Assembly: GCA_033725935.1 (NCBI GenBank)
Contig: MU867064.1
Coordinates: forward strand, 992,001 to 1,056,000
DNA from: Cladorrhinum sp. PSN259
Lineage: Eukaryota > Ascomycota > Sordariomycetes > Sordariales > Podosporaceae
DNA: 64,000 nucleotides
Reading direction: 5' to 3'
Positions within the stretch are counted from its first letter, which is position 1. Every line of letters begins with the position of its first letter. A program made the translations under genes and the position numbers. The notes beneath the pieces are model-generated. The model saw only the letters and a list, made by a program, of their open reading frames with translations, was not told the origin of the DNA and made no database searches. Of this stretch, positions 22,854 through 32,734 are shown piece by piece.

Positions 22854-24617
22854 ATGGCCACAACATCACCACCACCGCCATCTTCACACACCTCTCTTCT
22901 TACGGCGCAACACACAGTTGGCCATGTCCACCTCATCATCGGGTCAAACCCGCTTGCTGCATCGCGCGCGACAAACTCTCTCGCCGCAGGTGCGAAGCCG
23001 ATTATTATCGCCCCTGTGGTAGAAAACCAACCGCTTCACTATACCCTTGCGGCTCAAATTACCTCGGGCGCAATAACGCACCTCCCACGCACATTTGAAG
23101 AGAATGACCTTTTCTGCCTCGGCAGGGAAGAAGTTTCCGGTGTGGTTGATGCCGTCTTCATCACAAACGCCGGCAGCGTGCTCGCAGTAGCAGAAATTGC
23201 AGCAAAATGCAGGCGCAACAGGATCCCGATCAATGTGGTAGACTGCCCTGCGCTTTGCTCGTTTAGTCTGCTGAGCGTGCACGTGGATGGACCCTTGCAG
23301 GTTGGCGTGACTACTAACGGGAGGGGATGCAAGCTTGCCAGCCGGATTAGGAGGGAAGTTGCGGCTGCGTTGCCGGAAGGATTAGGAAAGGCTGTTGAGA
23401 GGTTTGGCGGGATGAGGAGGAGGATTTTGGCGGAGGCTGCGCAGGCTTCTTCTGCGAAGAAGGCAGGAGAACAGCAGGTCGTGGCGGATGAGGGGGTGGA
23501 TGATTCTGTCGATCAGGGAGCAGAGTTTAATAAGTTCGTGATGGAGGGGCAGCAGGATAAGGATTCGGAAGGGATCAAAGCTAGAAGGATGAGGTGGTTG
23601 TCGCAGGTTTGCGAGTATTGGCCACTGAAGAGGTTGGCGGCGGTTACGAATGAAGAGGTGGAGGAGGTCTTAAGGGCTTATGCTTCTACTGTCGCCCAGC
23701 GAGGGAATAGGGTTGGCGGTGAACCTGGTGAGAAGGCAGCTGCTGCTCAGGGAAGGGTCATTCTGGCCGGTAGTGGGCCCGGACATCCAGATCTTTTAAC
23801 CAGGGCGACATACAAGGCGATTCAGGCTGCTGATCTTATTCTGGCAGATAAGTTGGTGCCCTCTGGCGTACTTGATCTCATCCCACGGCGCACGCCTGTT
23901 TCTATCGCGCGTAAGTTCCCTGGTAACGCTGATCGCGCACAAGAGGAACTATTGGAGCAGGCATTGGAGGGTGTCCGCGCCGGCAAGACTGTTCTGCGTC
24001 TGAAGCAGGGCGACCCCTTTATTTATGGCCGTGGTGGCGAGGAAGTGGCCTTCTTCCGGGAGCATGGACTAGGCGATCGCGTTGTTGTGTTGCCTGGGAT
24101 AACAAGCAGTCTCAGTGCACCCCTATTCGCGGGCATTCCACCTACACAGCGCGACGTGGCTGACCAGGTTCTGGTCTGCACCGGGACAGGGAAGAAGGGC
24201 AAACCTCCTGTGCCACCAGAGTATGTTGACACCAGGACGGTGGTGTTCTTGATGGCCCTGCACAGAATAACCGGGCTGGTATCCGAATTGACAGAATTCA
24301 CCGAGGAGGAGAAATTACAACCAGAGGACAGCTCAAGAAGTCGAAGGAGGTTATGGCCTGTGGACACCCCTTGTGCCGTTATCGAGCGGGCAAGTTGCCC
24401 TGACCAGCGAGTAATTAGGACGACGCTGAAGCAAGTTGCGGAAGCAATCGAGCAGGAGGGAAGCCGGCCGCCTGGGCTGCTTGTCGTTGGACGGGCATGC
24501 GAGGCTCTGTATACCCCTGAGAAGGGGCGGTCGTGGCTGGTGGAGGATGGCTTCAAGGGGCTGGACTTTGAATCAGACTTTACAGCGGGAGCTTTGGGAG
24601 TTGCGGCTATTGCCTGA
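22854..24617 (+). CDS. met1: Uroporphyrinogen-III C-methyltransferase (siroheme synthesis, Met1)
   Basis: Intronless, 587 residues from the ATG at 22854. The first ~220 residues resemble the NAD-binding part of siroheme synthase (Met8/CysG-N), with HLIIGSNPLAASRATNS as the Rossmann loop. From about residue 300 the SUMT domain begins: VILAGSGPGHPDLLTRAT, then RLKQGDPFIYGRGGEE and VLPGITSSLSAPLFAGIP. SUMT methylates uroporphyrinogen III twice with SAM to give precorrin-2, the precursor of siroheme in sulfite and nitrite reductases. Whether the N-terminal part is still an active dehydrogenase cannot be told from sequence. The start fits the Ala/Thr-rich N-terminus; the frame is open upstream but only through the poly-Lys codons of the A run. 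Confidence 0.92.
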   Translation: MATTSPPPPSSHTSLLTAQHTVGHVHLIIGSNPLAASRATNSLAAGAKPIIIAPVVENQPLHYTLAAQITSGAITHLPRTFEENDLFCLGREEVSGVVDAVFITNAGSVLAVAEIAAKCRRNRIPINVVDCPALCSFSLLSVHVDGPLQVGVTTNGRGCKLASRIRREVAAALPEGLGKAVERFGGMRRRILAEAAQASSAKKAGEQQVVADEGVDDSVDQGAEFNKFVMEGQQDKDSEGIKARRMRWLSQVCEYWPLKRLAAVTNEEVEEVLRAYASTVAQRGNRVGGEPGEKAAAAQGRVILAGSGPGHPDLLTRATYKAIQAADLILADKLVPSGVLDLIPRRTPVSIARKFPGNADRAQEELLEQALEGVRAGKTVLRLKQGDPFIYGRGGEEVAFFREHGLGDRVVVLPGITSSLSAPLFAGIPPTQRDVADQVLVCTGTGKKGKPPVPPEYVDTRTVVFLMALHRITGLVSELTEFTEEEKLQPEDSSRSRRRLWPVDTPCAVIERASCPDQRVIRTTLKQVAEAIEQEGSRPPGLLVVGRACEALYTPEKGRSWLVEDGFKGLDFESDFTAGALGVAAIA

Positions 24618-24895
24618 TTGTAAAAAGGCCTTTTATTTGCATGTATATATTAAGATAGACTCGCAGCATGTCGCCATCGAAAGACATGTTCAAATCATAT
24701 ATTTCGAACACATTTATCAGACATTGCTGTAGAGGATATGTCGTGAAATCCATTCCCCAATTAAGAAAGTATCGCCAGTAGAAGAGTGATTTAAGTGAGA
24801 AGAAAAGAAAGAGAACGAGCACAAAGAGAGAGAAAAAATGAAGATAAATGAGTAAGATACTTACTCTTTTAGAAGATCGTGAAGAAAAAAAAACA

Positions 24896-24969
24896 CTCCT
24901 CCGGGAAGGCTCGAACTTCCAACCTCCTGATTAACAGTCAGACGCGCTAGCCAATTGCGCCACAGAGGA
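24896..24969 (-). tRNA. trnN-GUU: tRNA-Asn (GUU)
   Basis: Read on the minus strand from 24969, the 5' arm TCCTCTG pairs with CGGAGGA at the 3' end over seven base pairs, including one G-T pair. The D-arm reads GCGCAATTGGCTAGCGC. The anticodon stem-loop is TCTGACTGTTAATCAGGA with anticodon GTT. The T-loop is TTCGAGC. There is no intron. The discriminator base is G (24896). An A-rich stretch on the plus strand at 24884-24893 gives the T-run terminator on the minus strand. Confidence 0.95.
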
Positions 24970-25310
24970 TTGTGCTATTTGGTGATTCAGACTGGTATTA
25001 TATTAACCGGTCTTTCGAGATTGTCTCATGTTGATGCTGGCTGTTTCGTTTCAGTTTTCATATATACTTTTTTTTTTTTTTTTTTTTTTTGAGAAAAATT
25101 GGAAAGTTTGTCTTAAAATGATAGAGAACTCTTCTTCAATTACGCAAACGAGAATTGAGGTGTCTGGGTGCCTTATGAGCTGAGAAGGAGTTGATGAGTA
25201 GGATTACGTAACATCTTCAAACTGTCCCCCACCAAATGCAACATCACTCCTTCCCTTGGTCCAAACTCCCAACGATTTAAGAATCGGCAAAACTCTTACA
25301 GCAGCGCACC
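24970..25310. other. Intergenic, tRNA-Asn to Bet2
   Basis: Upstream of the minus-strand tRNA and upstream of the plus-strand Bet2 gene. It contains a run of 23 T (25068-25090). No gene is seen. Confidence 0.6.
25068..25090 (+). repeat. T23 homopolymer
   Basis: Twenty-three T residues about 220 bases upstream of the Bet2 ATG. Poly(dA:dT) tracts of this length exclude nucleosomes in fungi, so it may help keep the promoter open. That is inference. Confidence 0.9.
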
Positions 25311-26359
25311 ATGGCGGAATCCTTCAGTCAGCTCCCCGAAGAACTTAAGCTCGCCACATCCGCTCATGTCAAATACATTCAGAGCTTGGACACAAGGAAA
25401 GACGAATATGATTACTGGTTAACGGAACACCTGAGGCTAAACGGTCTCTACTGGGGTTTGACGGCGCTGCACCTTCTCGGTCACCCTGACGCCTTGCCCC
25501 GCGCCGAGACGATTGACTTTGTGCTCTCATGCCAACATGAGAATGGCGGGTTTGGGGCCGCACCTGGTCATGATGCACATATGCTCTCTACCGTGAGTGC
25601 TGTGCAGATTCTGGCCACGGTGGATGCATTTGATGAGCTCGAGTCACGTGGGAAGGGCAAGGCACAGGTGGGAGCTTGTACGTCTGGGCGTTATCAAGGC
25701 ACTTCGAAGCTTTTATTCGCTGCTAACTCGTTAGTACAGATATTGCCAGTCTTCAGAACCGCCAGACTGGCACTTTTGCGGGCGATGAATGGGGCGAAGA
25801 GGACACGCGCTTTCTTTATGGTGCCTTCAATGCCCTATCGCTTCTCGGGTTACTCCATCTTATCGATGTTGACAAGGCCGTAGACCATATTGCAGCTTGT
25901 GCCAATTTAGACGGTGGTTATGGCGTGAGCCCTGGCGCTGAGTCCCACTCCGGCCAGATCTTCACCTGCGTCGCGGCATTGACAATTGCCGGCAGGCAAG
26001 ATTTGATTGACAAAGAGCGCCTTGGTCGCTGGCTGAGTGAAAGACAGGTTGCTGCTGGGGGTCTGAACGGGCGACCGGAAAAGAAGGAAGATGTGTGCTA
26101 CAGCTGGTGGGTATTGAGCAGCTTGGAGATGATTGGCAAAACACACTGGATCGACCGGGACAAGCTCATCAAGTTTATCTTGAGCTCGCAAGACACGGAA
26201 AAAGGCGGAATCTCTGACAGGCCTGGTGATATGGTTGATGTGTGGCACACAGTATTTGGTGTCGCTGGTCTGAGCTTGTTGGAATACCCCGGGCTTGAAC
26301 GTGTTGATGAGGTGTACTGCATGCCGAAGTCTACCACTGCCAGGATCCTTGGCCGATGA
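25311..26359 (+). CDS. bet2: Rab geranylgeranyltransferase (GGTase-II) beta subunit
   Basis: Two exons, 25311-25677 and 25740-26359, give 328 residues, close to the yeast and mammalian length. Donor gtacgt is used; joining GCTT to AT yields VGAYIASLQNRQTGTF, which matches the family. The prenyltransferase repeats are visible (LSCQHENGGFGAAPGHDAHM, NLDGGYGVSPG, VAAGGLNGRPEK, EKGGISDRPG). Zinc ligands are the Asp and Cys of KEDVCYSWW and the His of DVWHTVFG. With the alpha subunit Bet4 and the escort protein it adds geranylgeranyl groups to C-terminal cysteines of Rab GTPases such as Ypt1 and Sec4. Confidence 0.95.
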
Positions 26360-29300
26360 TTATATGATCTACCCCTTCTATCTAATACCCTCCCAACTGT
26401 TGCTTAAATGTTGGACAGGATACAAAGCAAGGGAAGAGCGAGCTCGTTGTTGCCATTATTTCCTTTTTGTTGCTGGGTGCATATCCCAAGGCAGCTTGGA
26501 ATAGGGACAAACATCTCAGAACGCTATGATCTAATTAGAGTTAAAAGTAAGCTATGTTCCCCAGTTCACTCTATGCTGACGTGTTGCCCCTTTTGATGTT
26601 GTTTATCCCTTGAATCTAATTCATTGATGTTATTGTATCCAAGTGGACAGACGGCCGATTTATTCCATAAACACTTCAAATACTATTGGGTCTCATTAGG
26701 GATAACGACCTCCCTCAAGGGACGCGCTTGTTGGAGCATTCTGCCTTTTGTTTGTCGCTTTACTTAATACTTCTCAACTCATATCATTCCCGAGCAAGTG
26801 CAAGTATCATGGACTTGGTGAGTTCCAATCTCATAATATGCTGTGCTCTGTGCCAAGCAGGCGATTTCAGAGATCTGTATGTGCCAAAGTCTTCGATTAG
26901 CATCTATCCCTAGGAATCTGAAGCGACCAGCCATTTGTATTGTCGATCCAAGTGTTCATAATTGCCTTCTCCTCCCTACTTATACTTCCTTTCTTCATTA
27001 TGGAGAAAGACTAAGGCAGTGCCTCTAGTCGCCCATAGTGATGATCTAAATCCGAGGTCAATGTTTATTTTCAGGTTCCTCCCAGGAGTCCCTTTCCATC
27101 CAACCCTCCAGTCAGGCCTATTATCTTATCTTACAGACCACGAGCTCACTGATCCCTGTGTTGTTTGATGGCTCTGATGTTTCCTCCTGCGTATGCTCTT
27201 GCCTTGTCGTTATAGATCGTTCAATGATTGGGGTTGAGGGCCAGATGGTATCTCTACAGCAGAGCGGCTCCTTCCCATCCTTCTTCTCTTCCTCTATCTA
27301 TTGCGTGTCTCTCATTTCTTTCCACCCTTAGGATTCCAATCTCCTGACCCTCCTTTGACTCGCTTATCTACTTCGAACAGGCATGACATTCACTTGTTTT
27401 CACCTCTTTCCGCTAATTATAGCGCGCAGAATACACGACCAAGACATCCATGTATCATCTCTCTCTTCGTTCGTTGTGGCTATCACGGCCATTTCCGGCT
27501 GCCACGGTTTGGTTCCCAGCTCCACACTCTTTCTCGACCTATTTGTATCCCTCACACCATCGAAAATCATGAGACGAGATGACCTTTGGCTGGAAGGGGG
27601 GTCTATCGGGCCCTTTATATCTCTTTGGGTGCCTTCATTTCTCCTTCCTTCAACCTCGCCTTCATTACCCCCGACCTGCCATGACTTCTTCTGGCTGTGT
27701 ACTGAGGACGTTTAGGAGGTTATAGCACCAAGTTGGTGCGCTGCTCCTCTCGACTAACAGCAGGTTGGGTTATTTTACTTTTTACTTGCTTACTTATTTC
27801 AATTTCATACAAGTTAGAGATTGGGCTCTTACTTAAAGACCTTCTCTGCTACTCATAAAGATCGATATGAAGGAGCTCCTGTCAAGCATTCATGACCCAG
27901 CACGCTATTGTTCTCGTCATTGCAATCTTCCCCTTCCCTGCATTTTTAATTGTTTCTTCACTCAACCCTGTTCTGCACTTAGTATTTTCCGTTCGAGCCT
28001 TCTGATCTGTTCAGATTAATCTCCCCATAGCGCTTGTTGACACTAAGTTCACGCGTCATCTTCACTTCGGAACAGGGATAGCTAGCTCGAATTCTATCTA
28101 TCTTCGGCTCAGATCGCGGCTTGAAGGCTGGAAGTTGATACAACCTTCTGCGTACGCAAAGGTTTTCAACAATTTCATGGCATCTCAAAACATTAGCTGC
28201 GACTAGGTCGCATTATACCACAACACCGCCTGTGTCAAATGTCCTACTAGTAAGCCCGCATATTGCTCATCTCATTTTACATTCTGCCGCTGATACTAAT
28301 GGGGTTCTGCACCCTGAGTTTAAGGCTCTCACTTAGTTTTCGAGTCCTTCCGGAAGTTTCCTTAGAAGTTTAGAGATATCCTCTTCTTGATTGGGTCCAT
28401 TGGATGACCTGCCACTTGTTCTCCGCAACGACGACATCATACGCGGGTCCGACTAACTCTCGTGGGCCTAAGTCCTAACCTATATAAAGTCTGCCATTTT
28501 GATTTTTCAGTCCCTTGATTCTCAGTTACACCATCTTTCAGATCTACAAGTTTCCCGAGGCCGCAAATCTAGACATCCCCCACCTGTTCCTTCATTACAG
28601 CAGGGCAGTGTGTTGGGACCTTACATTCTCCACACTCAAAACCCAAAACTCAAAGTTCTACACTCAACCTCGCCACGAAAAGTCGCTTCAAGACGATTTC
28701 AAAGCAACTCGAGACATCATGTCAGCATACAATTTGAGAAGCCGCGTGGTAAGTTTCTTCCAAAAGCAATCCACAGACCATGAGAGGCCCCAGTCACTGT
28801 GCTGTCCTCGACCACATGGTCACTCTTTCCACTGTACCAGAAGCAAGTTCTTGCTCAGAGTCAAGGGCCCTGCGAGCAAGTCGCTCCTTCTTCCCAACCC
28901 ACCAACCCATTTGAACCCGCACACCTCCCCTAAAATCGATTTTCACAGCACAATTTCAGTCGACCAGCTCTCATCGTCCCTTCTTTGAAAACCACGGCAT
29001 CGGCTCTCCATCTACCTCACCATTCGCTGAGAAACTGCACCTGCCTCCCGGGTATCTACTCTCTTTTATCCCTTACCGTGACGTTGATTGCTTGTCCTCC
29101 CATCCTGCCGGGTGCTTTGGGAAGCACGGGTTTTCAGGACTCGAATTTCTTTGAGACTTGACCCTCGCAATTCCTTTGGGCACACAACGGCTTCACACAA
29201 GTTCGAAAGAGCCAAGGGCCCAAGAGGAACAGTTAGTCCTTTTTTTTTCTTTCTTCCTTCTATGCTCTCAATCAACGATTCTGCAGAGGGAATTCTCGAG

Positions 29301-29570
29301 ATCGAGAATAGCACGTCCCGGAATTTTGGTCTCACCTTCCTTCTAAGTCATCAGAAGAGAGCCGACTCCGAATGGGACGACGTCTCTGCAGACAACTTTA
29401 TTTTCATCCCATCGATCCTGCCGCCTCAAGCTCGTCCGACCCGTCAGCCCCTGTTGTGTTGACGTGTGTTCCCCTCAGTTCCCATTCCCTGGGAGCTGGG
29501 ACTTGCACCATGCTCTACGCACTTGCAACCCCACCCTTTACAGGCACTAACTCTTACTCACCATTAGGAC
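26360..29570. other. Long region between Bet2 and the zinc-finger gene
   Basis: About 3.2 kb. The first 2.1 kb holds no gene I can support, although 27,250-27,700 is C/T-rich. From the TATA-like box at 28481 onward the sequence looks transcribed and probably forms the leader of the downstream zinc-finger gene. It includes an ATG at 28719 followed by a clean splice donor at 28749. Confidence 0.5.
28481..28488 (+). promoter_or_regulatory. TATA box candidate
   Basis: tatataaa followed about 30 bases later by a pyrimidine-rich, CA-containing stretch. It is the best TATA match on the plus strand ahead of the zinc-finger gene and would set transcription start near 28510, about 1.06 kb before the ATG at 29571. 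Confidence 0.5.
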
Positions 29571-31409
29571 ATGGCGGCCGTTGCACCAATGGACTTGATC
29601 ACAAAGGACGAGCCTGCCACCACCACCACCGCTATCCCTCTCAAGTGCTGCATCTGCCCCAAGAAGCCCACCTTTTCCGATCTCTCCCATCTTCTCACCC
29701 ATGTCTCGTCCAAAAGTCACCTCGCGAGAAAGTGGGAGAAGGAGATCAGAAAGGATGAGCAGTCCGTCAAGGATTACAATGAGTACAAGGAGTGGGAGAC
29801 ACGCCACGGGATCCTCGAGCTGGCCGCCGAGCGTCTTTTGGCGAAGGAGCAAAAGAAGACAGGTGGAGGAACCAGAAGAAGCCGAGTGACAACCGCAGCT
29901 TCAGCTTCGACCGTACGTTTTGTCCTGTCCGAAAGATAGGAAGATACAACATGCTGAAACATGGTAACAGGTCCAGAACTCTCGCCATGAGCTCGACGTT
30001 GACGACCGGGCTCTCAACATGATGAAAGCCGAACCCGAAGACTATGATCAGATCCAGCCAATGACTACACCTTGGGCCAACTCAATCTCTGGCGCCCGCC
30101 ATTTCTCTGTCGTTGGTCACAACAACCATCTTGACGTTTCAGGTTACCAGACGCCTGTCCTCAAAGGAATCTCTCATGAGTTTTCCGTTCCCAGTACCCC
30201 TGGTGCGCCCCATTCACTATCCCGGAGATCGCTTTCCGACCCAGAGGTTGCTGAGAGCATCGAGACTTCTGAGCTGGCTTCCGAGCGTCAGCATATCTCT
30301 GATGATGACAGCGATATGAACAAACTGAAGGGGATTATCTATCCCGGCATGGGCTTGTTCGACTCGGCATCTGAGTACCAGAAAAGAAGACGCAATCAGC
30401 GCAAGGATGCGTCCGTTCTAAGAAACATGATTGAGACCTCGTCTATTATTACTGCCACCGAGTACGTTTGGGATGAGGGTGGCGAGTTCCAGCGCAAGCG
30501 TGACATCTACTCTACTCCTTCCATTGAAGGCTCTCCCGTTAGTCGTCCTATGCTGAGCATACCCCTGCTAGCTATTTGCTAACTACTCGTCCCATCTAGG
30601 AGCGCAAGTTGGAGGATTCTGAGAAGTCGAAGAAAAAGCGGGGTCGTCGTACTGTAGTGCCGATCACGCGTCGCACTTCGACAAGAACTACCCGTAAGAC
30701 TGCCGCTATGTTCAAGCGTGATCACGATCAGGATGACGATGACTTCGACGATCAAGAGGAGGACAAGCACAGCCGATTCAGCAGCCATACCCATGGCTCT
30801 GCCGACAGTATTGCGATATTCCGCGACCCTTCCAAGCCGAGCACCAACACTCAGGGGCTTTGGACCGACTTCGCCCATTTCCCTAGCGCCTCCGTCGGAC
30901 CAGCGCCCACAGGCCTCTCTCGCACTCAGAACCCTATGGAGGAGACAGGGTATGCTTTCCCAGCATATCCCCCTTTTCCTTGGTGGTTCTAATGCTTGAC
31001 TGACAGGTTTGACTATCGCCGCCGTGCTCCTCTGCAATCTATGAGCACAAATCTTTCGCTGGGTTCCTCGGCACCGGATAACGGCAAGCCTCTCTCGTTC
31101 TTTCCTTCCCGTGAAAGTGGCGCTTCAGCCTTCTCGACTCAGCAACTCATCTCCAGCAGGACATACTACACACCCCAACAGCACACTATTAGCGGTGGAA
31201 ATTTCAACCCTTTGTGCCAGACGAGACCCAACCAGCTTACTGGATATGGATTTGCAGGTTACGGGAATGATAACAAGCCATCCCTTGCCGGATTCCAGTC
31301 GATTAATTCAATGGCCCCAAATCTAAATAACTTGTCATTCAATGCTTACAATCAGTACGAGACGCAGGAGACGAACCTAGAGCGAGTCAGCCAGGATTTC
31401 GACGCCTAG
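29571..31409 (+). CDS. C2H2 zinc-finger protein, function unknown
   Basis: Four exons (29571-29912, 29971-30537, 30600-30949, 31007-31409) give 553 residues, with all junctions in phase. The N-terminal finger is C26-x2-C29-x14-H44-x5-H50 (LKCCICPKKPTFSDLSHLLTH), of the kind in matrin/U1-type fingers. A Lys/Arg-rich helix follows. The middle is disordered, with SDDDSDMNKLKGIIYPGMGL and QKRRRNQRKD. Exon 3 carries a basic patch (KSKKKRGRRTVVPITRR) that could be a nuclear signal, then an acidic stretch. The C-terminus is rich in Asn, Ser and Gln. A nuclear role is likely; I recognise no named family. The acceptor cattag just before the ATG shows that an upstream leader exon is probable (see findings). 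Confidence 0.8.
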
Positions 31410-32734
31410 GACAGCCCTATTTGGGCGAGAGTCTGTGAATGTGCCGATATGCGAAAGAAGGCTCTACGGTTATGCGGCCGCTTGCTTGATTTGTTAAACC
31501 TGGCGAAGATTTTGTTGTGGTTTTGTAGCATTGCCTTTCATGGTTGGGACTCCGAATTAGCACCCACTATCTTTTCTTTTTTCTTTTTTAACTCTTTCCG
31601 GCACTGAAATTGATTTATAAAATCCTATGCGTTGGCGGACATTCAGTTAATAGGCACGGGCTTTGATACCACGGGAGAAAAGTAAAAAGGAGAAAAGTAA
31701 AAAGGAGAAACAGAAGAGCATGATCTTTGAGATTCGTTATTTTCTTCATTTCCTCATCTTCTAGATATTCGCATGGCATGGTTGGAGTCTGGAATCATGA
31801 GAAGGGTTTTGAGACTTTTTTTATTTGTTGTTTTCTTAGTCGAGGCTATTTAACATTGGGATGGCTTGTCCCTTAGCTTGCTATAGAACGTTGGTCGTCA
31901 TAGTTCCCGGTTTTGCGCATTATTTTCTTGGAGTCCGCTTATGATCTTTTTTTGAGTGTGAGAACTGATATACCCGTGATGAAAGCCTGAGATGACTGAG
32001 CTGAGCACTTGTACTTCACAAAAGAACTTCATCCACTTCGGCACTGGACAGTGTCTGCAAATTGGGGAGGAAGCTTACCTGCTATGGACCTCGGCGAGTC
32101 TCTCTCAGGGGGGAACCTCCAAACATTGCGAATCTTGCTCAAATCCTTGAACGTATGTGAATCTCCGTCACACGTTTATTTCTAACTTGTTTTCTCCATT
32201 TCTCATGTGTATCCGCGCTTCACGAGGCAGTAATGAACCCGCATGGATTTGGTCCTTGTTCATTGGTAATCAAATTAAATTTGCCCACTCAAAATGGAAC
32301 TGCAGCTTTCCTTTTTTTCTTCTTCTTTTTTTCCTTCTTTTTTTGTTACCCTTTTGAGAATAAATTTTTTCTTATTCAGAGAATATTACTGATCCGTCCC
32401 GAACAGCGGCCGAAACAAGGAGAGGTTCATGTATCGTAGTTCATTTTCAGCGCTATATTCTCCATCGCAACCCAAGACGCCACACATAGCCAGCCATTCC
32501 CCGCCATCCCGTCCATAGCAAGTTTTTCTTCTGTTCTCTTATTGTATATATGTCTCCCCTTAGCAACCTAACCATTCCACCCCCTGATTATTGTATATCC
32601 CCATAAGCAACCCAGGCATTGTTCCGTCATTACTCGAGTACGCATTCCCACAACTTTCTCAAAACAACCTGACTACCGGAAAACTCCATTGACTGCACCG
32701 CACCCAAGTTGTAGTAGAGAGCAAGTAAGCTCGC
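31410..32734. other. Convergent 3' region, zinc-finger gene and MSH3
   Basis: Two 3' ends face each other here. The sequence is T-rich with no supportable gene. A 15-bp tandem repeat lies at 31674-31710. Confidence 0.55.
31674..31710 (+). repeat. 15-bp tandem repeat, about 2.5 copies
   Basis: The unit ggagaaaagtaaaaa occurs twice in full (31674-31688, 31689-31703), plus a partial third copy, in the likely 3' UTR of the zinc-finger gene. Confidence 0.9.
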
